Positions 8,651-19,200 are shown, numbered from the stretch's first letter. The stretch: 64,000 nt of DNA from TH-plancto1 sp043777375 (GCA_043777375.1 JAYWHX010000031.1:1-64000), one strand, 5' to 3'. Program-made: numbers and translations. The notes: generated from the letters alone by a model not told the origin.

Positions 8651-9895
8651 CTACTCGCTCTTTGCGGGTTTTTCCGGGGCTTCTTCCGCTTCAGCCTTCT
8701 TCTCGACCGGACCGAGCAGTTTTGCCAGCATTTCCGGCAAAACCTCACCACGACATTCCAGGGACACGACCTTGCCCTCCTGATCGATCAGGAAGCAGGC
8801 GGGAATTCCCTGGATCGCGTAGCGTGCGGCATTCTCGTTCTTCCAGCCAGAACCATCATTCTGGTGCAATTGGATCCACGGCAACTTCTCTTCGGTCAGG
8901 AACTCTTCCAGTGCGGCGCGGTCTTCGTCGAGGCTGATGCCGACGACTTCGAAGCCCTTGTCGTGATACAGGTCGTACTGCTCTTTCACATTCGGCAGTT
9001 CAGCGCGGCATGGTCCGCACCACGTTGCCCAGAAGTCGATCAGGACGACTTTGCCCTTGAGTTCTTCGATCTTGAATTCCGTGCCGTCGACCTTCGTGCC
9101 CGAGATCTCGATCGGATTTCCTGGCAGGGTCAGCTTCTTGGCCGTTCCACGCATGTTCGCGACGATCGGTTCCGCGTTGGGGCTGCCGTTGGCTTCCACG
9201 TACTTTGCAAATAGATTCATGGCAGCGACGGCTTCTTCGGTATCCCCGAGTTCAGCCAGTGCGTTTCCGGCCATCATGGCGAATTGCACTTCGTCTTCAG
9301 TGAGCTCTCCGTCCTGGATGTCTTGCGCCAACTCCTCAATGAGGGCGGCTCGTTCTTCCTTCTTCAAGTCGCCAATCTTTTGAATCCGCTCCATTTTCTG
9401 GTATTGCTTGGCCATGTTGGCCACCGCCGGACGCGGATCATCGGCCGACTTGGCGATGAAATCGGAGAGACGCTCCACAGACTTCTCGTCGCCAAACCGA
9501 GGCAGCGTCGACAGGACTTGGATCTTTAAGCTGACAACCTGTTCGACCAGCGGACCTTCGAGTTCACGACCGAGCAGTTCGTCGGCCACAGCTTCCAGCT
9601 TGTTCAGATGTCCCAGAATTCCTTCGGGGGTGCGGTCTGTCGGTGGAACTCGCATCAGGCGGGACAAAAACATCCCCAGGACCTTGGAATCCGACCCTTC
9701 CGGGACTGCAAATGGGTCAACCGGCTTCTTCTCAGCAGCAGGCTTTTCAGCGGGCGCTTCACCGGGCTTCTCGGCGGCAGCAGCTGGCTTGGGCTTTTGA
9801 GCTGCGGGCTTTTCGTCCGCGATCACAAAGCCATTCACGCACAACGCAAGGACTGCTCCCGAGGCAGCAGTCAGACCAATCCAGCGACGAACCAT
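8651..9895 (-). CDS. TlpA-like thioredoxin family protein
   Basis: Exported or lipid-face thiol-disulfide protein of 414 residues. The ATG at 9895 was chosen because AAGGAG sits 7 bases upstream, and it exposes a signal sequence (RRWIGLTAASGAVLALCVNG). An alanine/lysine/proline linker is followed by a helical region of about 200 residues, then a C-terminal TlpA/ResA-type redoxin domain with the FWATWCGPCRAELP active site, the GFEVVGISLDEDR strand and the cis-proline segment GIPACFLIDQEGKV. Members of this architecture are common in planctomycetes. It lies upstream of, and on the same strand as, the TPR-redoxin gene, though about 300 bases of repeat-bearing DNA separate them. Reductase versus disulfide-shuffling function cannot be told. 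Confidence 0.9.
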   Translation of the reverse strand: MVRRWIGLTAASGAVLALCVNGFVIADEKPAAQKPKPAAAAEKPGEAPAEKPAAEKKPVDPFAVPEGSDSKVLGMFLSRLMRVPPTDRTPEGILGHLNKLEAVADELLGRELEGPLVEQVVSLKIQVLSTLPRFGDEKSVERLSDFIAKSADDPRPAVANMAKQYQKMERIQKIGDLKKEERAALIEELAQDIQDGELTEDEVQFAMMAGNALAELGDTEEAVAAMNLFAKYVEANGSPNAEPIVANMRGTAKKLTLPGNPIEISGTKVDGTEFKIEELKGKVVLIDFWATWCGPCRAELPNVKEQYDLYHDKGFEVVGISLDEDRAALEEFLTEEKLPWIQLHQNDGSGWKNENAARYAIQGIPACFLIDQEGKVVSLECRGEVLPEMLAKLLGPVEKKAEAEEAPEKPAKSE

Positions 9896-10243
9896 TGAGA
9901 ATCTCCTTGTATCCCCCATGTCGCCGATCAATTGGCAGAGCATGGTTGAATCCTTCGATCAGGAAGGTGGAACGGGGCGATGAAGCATCGAGTGAGAAAC
10001 CGTTCCGCTCATCCGCCCATTTGTTCCTGGGGTACGGTCGCGAGATCCGGAAATCGACTGATGTGAACCACTGGAATTGTACGCAGTTGCCGCTGAAATG
10101 AATATTCTGGCGTTGATGGGTCGAAATCCGAACAGGGAACTCATCAACCGCCACCTCCCGATTGACAGACGCCGGACTTTCGCACAGAGTGGAGTTTCCG
10201 GTCGCTCCCCGCCGGTTCGATTTCGCTGCCCGAGGATCACCCC
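9896..10243. promoter_or_regulatory. Divergent intergenic region
   Basis: The gap between two divergent genes, the TlpA-like protein (minus) and fhcB (plus), must hold both promoters. A TTGACA hexamer at 10164-10169 could be a -35 box for fhcB, but I see no good -10 at the expected distance. Next to fhcB, GAGGA lies 8 bases before its ATG. No coding frame is convincing. Confidence 0.35.
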
Positions 10244-11608
10244 ATGTCGGTCGAAACCCCCACAGCTCCTGCGGTCGCTTCCAAGCCGTCACTCGATTTG
10301 AAGATCGTGCAGGACGCGACCTGTACCTTTTGCGGGTGCGTGTGCGACGATATCGACCTCAGCGTGCAAGGCAACAAAATCATCGAGGCCAAGCGGGCCT
10401 GCGTCCTCGGGAAAGCGTGGTTTCTCAACCACCATATCGAGAACGAACCAGACGCCCGCATCAACGGACAACCCGCCAGTTACGAGCAGGCCATCGAGCG
10501 CGCTGCCGAGATTCTCTCCAGTGCCCATTACCCAGTCACCTATGGTCTCTCCGACACCACCTGCGAAGCCCAGCGCGTCGCGGTGGCCATCTCCGACTGG
10601 ATCGGAGGCATGGTCGATACCACCACCAGTGTTTGCCACGGCCCCAGCGGCATGGCCTTTCAAGGGGTGGGAGAAGTCACCAGCACCCTTGGAGAGATCC
10701 GCAACCGCGCGGATTACCTGCTCTTCTGGGGCGGCAACCCGGCGGAAAGCCACCCTCGACACTTTACAAAATACAGCTTGATGCCCAAGAGTGAAGAACT
10801 GCCCAACGGACGCAAGGATCGCACAGCTGTGCTGATCGATGTGCGGAAGACGAAAAGTTCGAAGGCGGTCGACCTCTTCTTGCAGATTAAACCTCGCTCG
10901 GATTTTGAGTTGGCATGGGCATGGAGGCTGATGGCCAAGGGCCTCGACCCAGACAAGAGCGTGGAGGCTAAGACGGGCATCTCGATCAAGATCCTGCGCG
11001 AGGTGATGGATGGAATGATCAAGGCGAAGTACGGCGCGATCCTGTTCGGGATGGGCGTGACGATGACGCGCGGCAAACACTTCAACAGCGGGGCAGTTTT
11101 GGCACTGGCCCGCGATATGAATAAGCACACGCGCTGGGTCGCCAAGCCGATGCGCGGGCACGGAAACGTCACTGGGGCGGACAACGTTGTCACCTGGTCG
11201 ACCGGCTATCCATTCGGCGTCAACCTCTGTCGCGGCTATCCCCGGTTCAATCCCGGCGAGTTCACGACCTCGGACTTGCTGGCGCGGGGCGAGGCCGATG
11301 CTGCGATGATCATCGCCAGCGACCCCATGTCCAACTTTAGCCAGCCCGCTCGCGACCACCTGAAGAGCATTCCGGTCATTACCCTCGACCCCAAAATGAG
11401 CGAGACCGCCCGCATCGCAGCTGTCGCGTTTACGACGGCGACGTATGGCATTAACACCACGGGCACCGTCTACCGCATGGACGATGTCCCACTGCCACTG
11501 CGTCCCGCCTTCGAGTCACCGTATAAGAGTGATTACGAGATTCTGAAGATGCTGGAGAAGCGTGTGCGGGAAAAGCTCGCCGAGAAGAAGGGCGTCGCGG
11601 TGGTGTAA
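10244..11608 (+). CDS. fhcB: Formylmethanofuran dehydrogenase/hydrolase subunit B
   Basis: Subunit B of the formylmethanofuran dehydrogenase (Fwd/Fmd) or formyltransferase/hydrolase (Fhc) complex, part of tetrahydromethanopterin-linked C1 oxidation in planctomycetes and methylotrophs. The protein has 454 residues. The N-terminus holds a cysteine cluster, TCTFCGCVCDDI, with Cys27, 30, 32 and 34, and Cys53 (RACVLG). TSVCHGPSG places Cys131-His132 where FwdB binds the metal-pterin. GMGVTMTRG, MRGHGNVTGADNV and AMIIASDPMSNF are typical of molybdopterin-oxidoreductase-fold FwdB. GAGGA lies 8 bases upstream of the ATG. The A, C and D subunits are not in this window, so it stands apart from its partners. 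Confidence 0.9.
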   Translation: MSVETPTAPAVASKPSLDLKIVQDATCTFCGCVCDDIDLSVQGNKIIEAKRACVLGKAWFLNHHIENEPDARINGQPASYEQAIERAAEILSSAHYPVTYGLSDTTCEAQRVAVAISDWIGGMVDTTTSVCHGPSGMAFQGVGEVTSTLGEIRNRADYLLFWGGNPAESHPRHFTKYSLMPKSEELPNGRKDRTAVLIDVRKTKSSKAVDLFLQIKPRSDFELAWAWRLMAKGLDPDKSVEAKTGISIKILREVMDGMIKAKYGAILFGMGVTMTRGKHFNSGAVLALARDMNKHTRWVAKPMRGHGNVTGADNVVTWSTGYPFGVNLCRGYPRFNPGEFTTSDLLARGEADAAMIIASDPMSNFSQPARDHLKSIPVITLDPKMSETARIAAVAFTTATYGINTTGTVYRMDDVPLPLRPAFESPYKSDYEILKMLEKRVREKLAEKKGVAVV

Positions 11609-11689
11609 GGCGTTTTGCACCTCGGTCCCATGCAGGAGTTTAGTCACGAGACCACTCATGGCCGCATCACATGAGGCAGGCACGACACA

Positions 11690-12424
11690 ATGAAGACGCT
11701 GGCCCAAATTCAGGAAATCGCTGATCTCGATTCGCGTGTGATCAACGCAGCGGCACTGCTGGAGGTCGAGATTCTCGCAGTGGAGGCACAGGGGGATTCC
11801 ACTGCATCCCTTGGTGAACTGGTCCAGAAACAGGCTTGCTTTGAGAACAATCACTTTATTCGCGATGTGAATTTTGCATTGGGGGTCCGAAACTCAATTG
11901 CCCATTGGGTCAATGGCGTTGAACCTTCCTTGGACGACAAGAAACGAGCTGCCGAATACCTGGTCAAGGCGATTCAACTCGTGTGTCGGAGTTCTGGCGT
12001 CCGATCGGGACGTGCAGCGGAAGAGGCTCAAGATGATGATCGATTTGATCTCAACTCCAGTCTCGCGGGGTTGAAGTCCGTTTATCGGCAACGCAAGATA
12101 GTCGCAGCTTTTGCGGGGCTTCTCGCCGTGGCGGTCCTCTTCGGTTTGTATTTCAAACTCGAAATTCCAATCCCTTTCAACTGGGTGATTGGTGGAGGAT
12201 TCGTTCTCGCCTGTCTGATTTTTTCATTTGGATTCGGGGGAGGCATTCAAGAATCCGTGTACCGCTCGCTTCCAGGGGCGAGATTCTCCAATGGCGACCA
12301 TCGCTGCATCTACTGCGGGAGTCGCGGTCGCGAAGGTCGTGGGATCTATACCCATGGGAAGTATAAGTCCGATACGAAGTTCCACGAATGTTCCAAGTGT
12401 AAGAAGCTGCTTTACACGTCGTGA
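11690..12424 (+). CDS. Membrane protein with C-terminal zinc ribbon
   Basis: I do not recognise this 244-residue protein. Residues 1 to about 110 are helical and soluble (ARNSIAHW-like RNSIAHWVNG recalls HEPN-type helices, but only weakly). Two hydrophobic segments follow at about 138-155 and 164-185 (LAVAVLFGLYF; VLACLIFSFGFG). The C-terminus has a CxxC...CxxC zinc-ribbon-like end (CIYCGSRGREG ... HECSKCKKLLYTS). The cytosolic N-domain, two membrane spans and a Cys-rich tail suggest a membrane-anchored regulator, but that is inference. It follows fhcB by 81 bases on the same strand and looks less GC-rich than its neighbours. Confidence 0.7.
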   Translation: MKTLAQIQEIADLDSRVINAAALLEVEILAVEAQGDSTASLGELVQKQACFENNHFIRDVNFALGVRNSIAHWVNGVEPSLDDKKRAAEYLVKAIQLVCRSSGVRSGRAAEEAQDDDRFDLNSSLAGLKSVYRQRKIVAAFAGLLAVAVLFGLYFKLEIPIPFNWVIGGGFVLACLIFSFGFGGGIQESVYRSLPGARFSNGDHRCIYCGSRGREGRGIYTHGKYKSDTKFHECSKCKKLLYTS

Positions 12425-12525
12425 TTCTGGGCGCCGTGGCCACCGTCACTGAGGCATAAGCCATCGACCTGGAAAAACACGTCCGGCGCTCGCTGTCGAT
12501 CTTGCGGCCTAGTCAGAAGACCGGA

Positions 12526-13866
12526 TCATCCAGGTTTTCGCAGCAGCACGGCGGCTACGGGTCCGCCAAATCCAAGCGACAGTTTCAGCACGGTATCGAT
12601 TCTTCGAGGAGTCGGTGACTCTCCGGTGAACGGCAGAGACTGGATCGCTTCCAGGTCGGGAGCAATGGCCCGCAGGTTCGCGGTGGGCGGGGCGAGTTGA
12701 TCGCGCAGACTCAACACCGCCAAGGCGATTTCGACACTACCTGCAGCTCCCATCAGGTGCCCCAGAGCTCCTTTGAACGCACAACAGATTCCTCGGGGCG
12801 GCTGCCCCGCAAGCACGCGGGAGAGTGCTGTGAACTCGGTTCGATCGTTCTGCTCGGTGCCGGTCCCATGGAAGTTGATGAGGTCTACATCACTGACGCG
12901 GATGCCTCCGGCTGTGCAGGCTCCGGCGATCGCGCGGGACAGTCCTTCGGCCGACTCATCGAGTCCCGCGACTCCGGCCCCGTCGGAGAATGTCCGCCCG
13001 GCAACGAACTCGGCGAGTGGAGTTGCTCCGCGCCGCTCGGCATGCGAGCGACTTTCCACAACGTGTACAGCGGCCCCTTCGCCGACCAGAAATCCATCCC
13101 GGTCACGATCAAAGGGCTTGCAGGCGGTGCGTGGATCAACTCCGCGAGCCGTCACTCCCAGACGGCGATACGACGCCAGCAGGGCGGGTTGGAGCGAGGC
13201 GTCGCTACTCCCACATAACACGACATCACACACGCCCGACTGGATCAACTCTGCCGCTCGGATCAGGCTCACTAACCCGGTAGCACACGCAGCTGCGGGG
13301 GCGAGGACGGGGCCGCGAATATTGAACTCGCGAGCGATGGCGGTGGCGGTGGCGTCCGGCCAGATCTGCATCCAAGCGTCTGCGGGTAAACCACTCCACG
13401 CGTCGGAAGGAGAGGGCGTCTCGAACTCAGTCATCCCCGGCTCCGCATGGCCTTCGTGGCCAGCGATCACTGGGGCGAGGACGGGTCTTTGTCGGAGACT
13501 CTGCTGAGCAAACACCGGGACCGCCTGATGCAGGCCCCCTTTGCTGGCACCCATAACGCAGCCCCAGCGCAGAGGGTCTCCCAGGCCCAGTTTTGCATGG
13601 GCCAGTGCCTCGCGAGCGGCGACTAGCGCATCGCCAATGATCGGCTCGCCGGCAAATCGCCACGTTCGCGGAACGGGGCAACCTCGCCATAACGGGCTCG
13701 GGTCAATCCCATCCCAAGCCCGCTCCAGTTGCGAAGGGGGCAGCAACGCACCTGCCCTCTCCCCAGCCAGCAGCGCCGACCAGGTCGACTCGCGCGTGAC
13801 ACCCAGTGGCGTGACCAAGCCGATCCCGGTAATCACGACCGACTCTGGCACCGAAAGGGCACTCAC
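12526..13866 (-). CDS. fabF: Beta-ketoacyl-ACP synthase, KAS II type
   Basis: Condensing enzyme of fatty-acid or polyketide chain elongation: it joins an acyl chain on its active-site cysteine with malonyl-ACP. The catalytic triad is visible: Cys194 in AACATGLVSL, His333 in NFHGTGTEQND and His370 in KGALGHLMGAAGS, with Lys365 just before it. I place the start at the GTG at 13866, which lies 14 bases after the stop of the upstream small gene and is preceded by GGGGA. The frame remains open to 13950 but would then overlap that gene. The resulting 446 residues are slightly longer than FabF. It is separate from the fabZ/fabG/ACP cluster 20 kb away; a specialised synthase remains possible. Confidence 0.88.
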   Translation of the reverse strand: MSALSVPESVVITGIGLVTPLGVTRESTWSALLAGERAGALLPPSQLERAWDGIDPSPLWRGCPVPRTWRFAGEPIIGDALVAAREALAHAKLGLGDPLRWGCVMGASKGGLHQAVPVFAQQSLRQRPVLAPVIAGHEGHAEPGMTEFETPSPSDAWSGLPADAWMQIWPDATATAIAREFNIRGPVLAPAAACATGLVSLIRAAELIQSGVCDVVLCGSSDASLQPALLASYRRLGVTARGVDPRTACKPFDRDRDGFLVGEGAAVHVVESRSHAERRGATPLAEFVAGRTFSDGAGVAGLDESAEGLSRAIAGACTAGGIRVSDVDLINFHGTGTEQNDRTEFTALSRVLAGQPPRGICCAFKGALGHLMGAAGSVEIALAVLSLRDQLAPPTANLRAIAPDLEAIQSLPFTGESPTPRRIDTVLKLSLGFGGPVAAVLLRKPG

Positions 13867-13880
13867 CGGACTGTCCCCGT

Positions 13881-14114
13881 TTAATTCCGGCGACTCGAGC
13901 GGCACACCACAAACAGCGCCGCTCCGCACATGGCGATTGTAATGATCCACTCGAAGGACAAGCTGCGACCTTGGACGATGACTGTGGTTCCCCCAGCGGG
14001 TGGGGCAACTGGGGCCTGCGCGAACAGTTCATTGGCTCCGCAACTGACCAGCAGGCACGCGATGGCGCAGCACCAGAAGTTTCGGGAACGAATGAGGTCG
14101 GTCATGGCGGTCAT
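13881..14114 (-). CDS. Small membrane protein
   Basis: A 77-residue protein with an N-terminal hydrophobic signal (WCCAIACLLVSCG, possibly lipoprotein-like) and a second hydrophobic segment close to the C-terminus (WIITIAMCGAALFVVC) followed by a basic tail. A short proline-rich, extracytoplasmic-looking stretch lies between. It is not recognised. The start could also be the ATG at 14105 or a TTG at 14144. The stop is 14 bases before the GTG of the beta-ketoacyl synthase, so the two are probably co-transcribed. Confidence 0.6.
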   Translation of the reverse strand: MTAMTDLIRSRNFWCCAIACLLVSCGANELFAQAPVAPPAGGTTVIVQGRSLSFEWIITIAMCGAALFVVCRSSRRN

Positions 14115-14266
14115 GTCTTCGAGATCCCAAACGGTCACTAACAATGAACCGTGGCTTCAGGGGCTTGTGAGGGGATAGCGTACTCGCTGACCTGCCGAGG
14201 GAGAAGTCCCACGCTGTGTGGCGATGAGACATCGCTTGTTTGGAAAGGGGATGAGCCGTGTGGTCT

Positions 14267-14320
14267 TTCGCCCACGCGAACTGAAAGAGATCCGTTGCTC
14301 GCGTGGGCTAATTCCCACAC
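14267..14320. repeat. Palindromic GCCCACGCGA/TCGCGTGGGC repeat
   Basis: GCCCACGCGA at 14270-14279 is mirrored by TCGCGTGGGC at 14299-14308, with a following quasi-palindrome, GTGGGCTAATTCCCAC. A related GCGTGGGCT..AGCTCAC motif occurs twice at 62854-62916. The element lies in the gap between the small membrane protein and the ATPase gene. It has no T-run and so is not a typical terminator. Confidence 0.6.
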
Positions 14321-14350
14321 TTCGTTAAAAAAGTCCGATGGCAGTGGTGG

Positions 14351-16033
14351 CTAACCCACGTCGCCGCGAGTGATTCGCTGGACCTCTTCCAGAGTCGTTT
14401 CCCCGCGCAGCACTCGCCCGTAGCCCGACTGCCGCAGGGTTTGCATGCCAGCCTTCAGAGCGTGTTCACGGATGGTGCCCGAGCTGGCTCCGGCGGTACA
14501 CAGACGGCGAATCTCCTTGTCGGTGACGAGCAGTTCGTACACCCCGGCGCGACCGCTGTACCCCGCCTCGCGGCATTGTCGACAGCCGACAGCCTTGTAG
14601 AGCGTCTTGCCAGCGGCTTCGGGAAAGTCATCGGGCAGGTCACGTGGTTCCGGAACGTAGGCTTGCTTGCACGCCTTGCACAGGCGACGGATCAGACGCT
14701 GAGCGAGAATCCCTTCGACGGTGCTAGCCACTAGGTAGGGCTCCACGCCCATGTCGACGAGTCGTGTAAACGAACCAGGAGCATCGTTGGTGTGGAGCGT
14801 GCTGAACACCAAGTGGCCGGTTAGGGATGCCTGAATCGCACTGGTGGCCGTCTCGCCGTCGCGGATTTCTCCGATCAGTACCACGTCGGGGTCATGCCGC
14901 AGGATCGAACGCAGACCAGCTGCGAAGGTGAGGCCAATCTTGGCATGGACCTGAATCTGGCTGATGCCTGCAATGTTGTATTCGACAGGGTCTTCGACCG
15001 TGATGATCTTGACCTCGGGAGTGGCGATCTCGGCCAGACCGCTATACAGCGTGGTCGTCTTGCCGCTGCCTGTGGGGCCGGTGACCAGCACGATGCCGTG
15101 GGGCAGTTGGATGAGCTCGTGGAACTTGTCGTACACATCGTCGGGCATGCCGATGCCCTTGAGGTTGAACACCATCCGCTGCTTGTCGAGGAGTCGCAGC
15201 ACGATTCCCTCGCCGTGCAGCATGGGGATGATCGACATACGCACGTCGACTTCGCGCCCCTGCACTCGAATGTTGATACGCCCGTCCTGGGGAAGCCGCT
15301 TCTCGGCAATATTCAGGCGGGCCATGATCTTCAGGCGCGTGACAATTGCGTTCGCGAACTGGTGAATCTCCGGCGGCAGCGGCTGGACGCGGAGCATCCC
15401 GTCGACGCGGAATCGCACCGAAAGCCCGCGCTCCTGCGGCTCAACGTGGATGTCACTTGCCCGCTGTTCGAGGGCTTCAACCAGCAGTTCATTCACCAGC
15501 TTGATGACCGACGGTGCCTGTGCCGATTGAGCCAGTTCGCTGAGTTCATCCGGAATCGCATCGAGCAGCTCGATGCCCTCTTCCTGTCTCTGCGCGACCA
15601 GCAGGTTGATCGTGTCGCCGCCCACGCCCAGCGTCTTTTTAATCAGTTCGACAATCTCATCTCGACACGCCAAAACCGGCTCGATCCGGCAGCCGCCCAG
15701 CGAGGAGAGTTCGTCGAGTGATTCCAGATTGAACGGGTCGCTGATCGCCACCGTCATGCGGCCATTGTGCCCCTCGATCGGCAGCACTTCATGTTTGAAG
15801 ATGGCAGTCGTGGGGAATCGAGCGAGCAAATTCAGATCGGGCTGGAACTCCTTCAGCGGGATGAACCGCATGCCGAGTTCGTCGCCCAGCGCTTGCAGTG
15901 CTTGTTCTTCCCGCAGGATTCCGGACTCGATCAGCGCGCGATCAATGCGCTGACCGGGGTGTGCCGCCTTCGCCGCCAGAATCTGGTCCGGGGTGGCGAG
16001 CTGGCGTTTCAGGAAGACTTGGGCTAGATCCAT
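14351..16033 (-). CDS. GspE/PilB-type secretion or pilus ATPase
   Basis: Hexameric cytoplasmic ATPase that powers type IV pilus or type II secretion assembly. Residues 1 to about 150 form the MshEN/GspE N-terminal module (MDLAQVFLKRQLATPDQILAAK). The core has the Walker A GPTGSGKTTTLYSG near 325, a VEDPVEYNI Asp box, RHDPDVVLIGEIRD (Walker B) and TGHLVFSTLHTNDAPG (His box). A CxxC...CxxC zinc site (RRLCKACKQ, GCRQCREAGYSGR) is present in the C-terminal part. At 560 residues the family length is normal. It lies downstream of the secretin-N-repeat gene on the same strand. No pilin, inner-membrane platform or GspF is adjacent, so the apparatus served is unknown. Confidence 0.93.
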   Translation of the reverse strand: MDLAQVFLKRQLATPDQILAAKAAHPGQRIDRALIESGILREEQALQALGDELGMRFIPLKEFQPDLNLLARFPTTAIFKHEVLPIEGHNGRMTVAISDPFNLESLDELSSLGGCRIEPVLACRDEIVELIKKTLGVGGDTINLLVAQRQEEGIELLDAIPDELSELAQSAQAPSVIKLVNELLVEALEQRASDIHVEPQERGLSVRFRVDGMLRVQPLPPEIHQFANAIVTRLKIMARLNIAEKRLPQDGRINIRVQGREVDVRMSIIPMLHGEGIVLRLLDKQRMVFNLKGIGMPDDVYDKFHELIQLPHGIVLVTGPTGSGKTTTLYSGLAEIATPEVKIITVEDPVEYNIAGISQIQVHAKIGLTFAAGLRSILRHDPDVVLIGEIRDGETATSAIQASLTGHLVFSTLHTNDAPGSFTRLVDMGVEPYLVASTVEGILAQRLIRRLCKACKQAYVPEPRDLPDDFPEAAGKTLYKAVGCRQCREAGYSGRAGVYELLVTDKEIRRLCTAGASSGTIREHALKAGMQTLRQSGYGRVLRGETTLEEVQRITRGDVG

Positions 16034-16223
16034 GGGGCGGACGTTTTCAGTTCTCAGTGATCAGTAGATCCACGGACAAGCAGGTTGCACGAGTCAAATT
16101 TCCAACGAATGGCAATGCGGCGGCCAGTGCTAGCCTAGAGGTCGATCTGACGGCAAGCCAGTCACGTCTACGTTCTCGGCCTAAAAAATGAGAACTGAAC
16201 CCAGACGATGAATGGTTTTTCGG

Positions 16224-19200
16224 TTACTGACCGCGACGGCTACGTCCACCGCTGCCGAAGGGACTTCCTCCATTGCTTCCACCGAAGGGGTTTCCTCCTC
16301 CTCCACCACTGCCGCCACCAAATGGCGAAGCACCAGTGCCACCACCTTGTTGCATTCGTTGGCGGAACATCTCGCGCATCTGGTCTTGATTCGCCGCGTC
16401 CCCAGCTCCCCCGGATGAACTCGTGGTGGGAGTCGGAGTACTACTGGAACTGGAACTCGTGCTCGAACGAGGACCACTGGAACTGACCTTCACCTTGGGC
16501 ATCAGCTGTCCCAGGGCCGAAGTCACCACTGAGGAACTGGTGTTCTGCAGTGAGAGGACGCGGACCGTCCGTTTGGCTTCCTGGGCCGCCTTGTCTAGCG
16601 ATTTGGCGAGCGACTCGACCTCACGAAAAATTGTGTCATCGCCCCACACGACAATCTGGTTCGTCCGCTTGTCGATGCCAAAGGCAAGCTGGGTTTTGGG
16701 CTTCTGATTCTGGTTCTGATTGCCGCGTCCGCCGCCCATTAACATCGCTAGGGCATTCGCCTGGGGATTGTTGGCACCGTCTTCCAGGTAGCCTTTATAG
16801 ACCTCTTTGAGGACATCGTAGACCTCTTGAGCGTCAGCGTACTCCAGCTGAACCATGTGAGAGTTTTTGTTGCGGAGCGTGTCGGGCCATTCACTGGCGT
16901 CCAGGACCTTGAGCATCTCTTCGACTTCGCGAACCTTATTGATCGGTCCAGCCACGAACAGGGCGTTGAGTCGGATCTCGGGAATAATTTGCAGCGTCTG
17001 CGGACCCGCTGCCATGTTTCCGAGTCCAGTCATTCCCATCAGACTGCTGCCAAACGACGACACGCCGCTGCCCATCGTCCCGAGCATGCTGCTGGAACCG
17101 GACGATTTGCTGACCGAGCTATCTGGAAACAGCTGTTCCAGCATGGTGGCGATTTCCGTGGCGTCGGCGGTTTGCAGAGGGAACACGGTCCACTGCAATC
17201 GAGGCGGAAGGATCTCCATCGTCTGTCCCAACAACTCTTCCAGCTGATCGAGTGCAGCCGGGTCATCGGAGGTGAGGAGCAGCTCGTCGCCCATCACCGT
17301 GACGACGACGGAGGATTCCTGCCCCTTCGCAGCGGGGAGTTGAACTGCCGGAGCTTCGCTGGCGGCTGGCGATGTCGTCGCTTCGGGAGCGGGGGCAGCT
17401 TCCGCTGGCGTCACTGATGCGGGAGCAACGTCGGCTGGGGCTTCTTCGGCGGGAGTCTCTTCTCCAGCAAGAACCGCAGTCTTGACGCGTGTGCCGCGAG
17501 GCTGGCTGGCGGCGGATCGGCTGGGGCGTGGGATCGCTGTCGAGGGTTGGAGTTCCTCATCCGTGTTGCGAGTCTCGCTGGTTCCGCGATCCGGACGAAT
17601 AATCTCGCGGACCGGGCCGCTACTTTTGCTGCCCTGTCCCCGCTCTCCCGGTGTCACGATTCGGATTGGATTGGGGGAAGCAGTCCCCCACATCCGTTCG
17701 ATCAATGGCAACAATTCAGCGGGGTCGCGACCACTGATCGGGTAGCGGCGGAACATGCCTGCCTGGCTCCCCTTGGGCCGTCCGGTGCCGTCCTCCCCGA
17801 GTTGTGTCAGCAGCGTTTTGACTTGCACCAGTTGATCCGATGTGCCACGGACCATCACTTGCCGCCCGAGCAAATCGGCTTGGATCGTGGGTGCGGCGTT
17901 CCCATCGCGAATGAACATCGACTGCAATGTGCTGACCGCCATGCTGGCGTCCATCTTGTTCAGCGGGATGACAGCCACCTGCTCCGAACCGCCACCGCCA
18001 TCGAGTTGCCTGATGAGGGTGTCGACCTCGGCTTGTTGTTTCTCGCTAGCAAAGATGCTGATTGCGCGGATCGAAGTGTCTTCATTCACCACGATTCCCG
18101 GCATCAGGGCGTCGATCGTCTTCGTGACCTCGCGCGTCTCGGCACTCATGACCTTATACACACGCAGGAACGGCTTGTTCGAACCTGCCGTCGCACCGCC
18201 TTCGGCTTCGACATCGATTGTTTTCAAAGCTTGTTCGATCAGCAGGTGCTCAGCGGCGGTTGCACTGACGAGCAGGGCGTTCGTCCGCGAATCGGCAGTT
18301 AACTGGGCAGAACTTTTGACAGCTGAGCGGCTCGAAGGAGCGGGAGCAGGAGGCTGACCCCCAAAATTGCCACCGAATCGGGAATCTCGCCCTCGGCTAT
18401 CGGCCGCTGATCCTGCACTGACATTCGTGACGGGAGCTTGCAATCCCAGCAAGCCACGCAACACCAGTTCGGCGTCCGCCGCGTTGAGGAACTTCATCGT
18501 ATATGGCTTGAAGACCAGGTCATTAGGGCCTCCGCGTGTCGCCCCCACCAGCAACGATTGAATGCGCCTGAGATTGGTCCCGATGTCGGTCACAATCAGC
18601 GAGTTCGTGGTCTTCATGCCGACCACTTTTCCCTGCGGGCCTTTGACCTGCTCGATCTCTTTGGCGATCTGCTCGACATCGACTCCCTCGAGGGGGAACA
18701 CTACGGTCAACAGCTCATTCTTGCCGTGCGTGGCCAGTTCATCGGCAGCGATGACCGGCACCAGATTGGGAGCGATCTCTTCGTCGATGCTGATGCAGAC
18801 CAGGAAGTCATCACGGCGAACCAGCACGAAGCCCTTGGGGAGCAAGTAGCCATTCAGAATGTCGAGCGCCTCGGTCGGCGTATACTCTTTCTTGTCGAAG
18901 TAGCTAAAGGTGCCCGGCGGCACGGCGTTCAGGTCGAGCGACAAGTTGGCCGACTCTGCAAACAACTTCAGCACATCCATCCACGGGGCGTAGCGAAACC
19001 CGAATTGGAGTTTCTGCGTGTCCTTGGCCTCTTTGCCGAATGAGACCTCGGGAGTCACGCCGGGTGGGGCTTCGACAATGATTTGCGTGCGGCGTGGAGG
19101 AGTGACGGGGGCCCCACCGGGAGTTGGGACAGATCCACTAGCAGCGGCGGCGACATCCTTGGGAGGTGGGCTGATCATTCCGGTCCACTTCGCCTGTTGT

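Noticed and set aside
10289..11359. 356-residue minus-strand ORF
   Set aside because: It is the antisense of fhcB; the coding signal and motifs belong to the plus strand.
12526..13950. Beta-ketoacyl synthase start at 13950
   Set aside because: It would overlap the small gene by 70 bases and add 28 residues without homology; the GTG at 13866 with GGGGA upstream fits better.
13881..14144. Extended start of the small membrane protein at the TTG at 14144
   Set aside because: The ATG at 14114 gives a more usual signal-peptide start and the extra ten residues look random.
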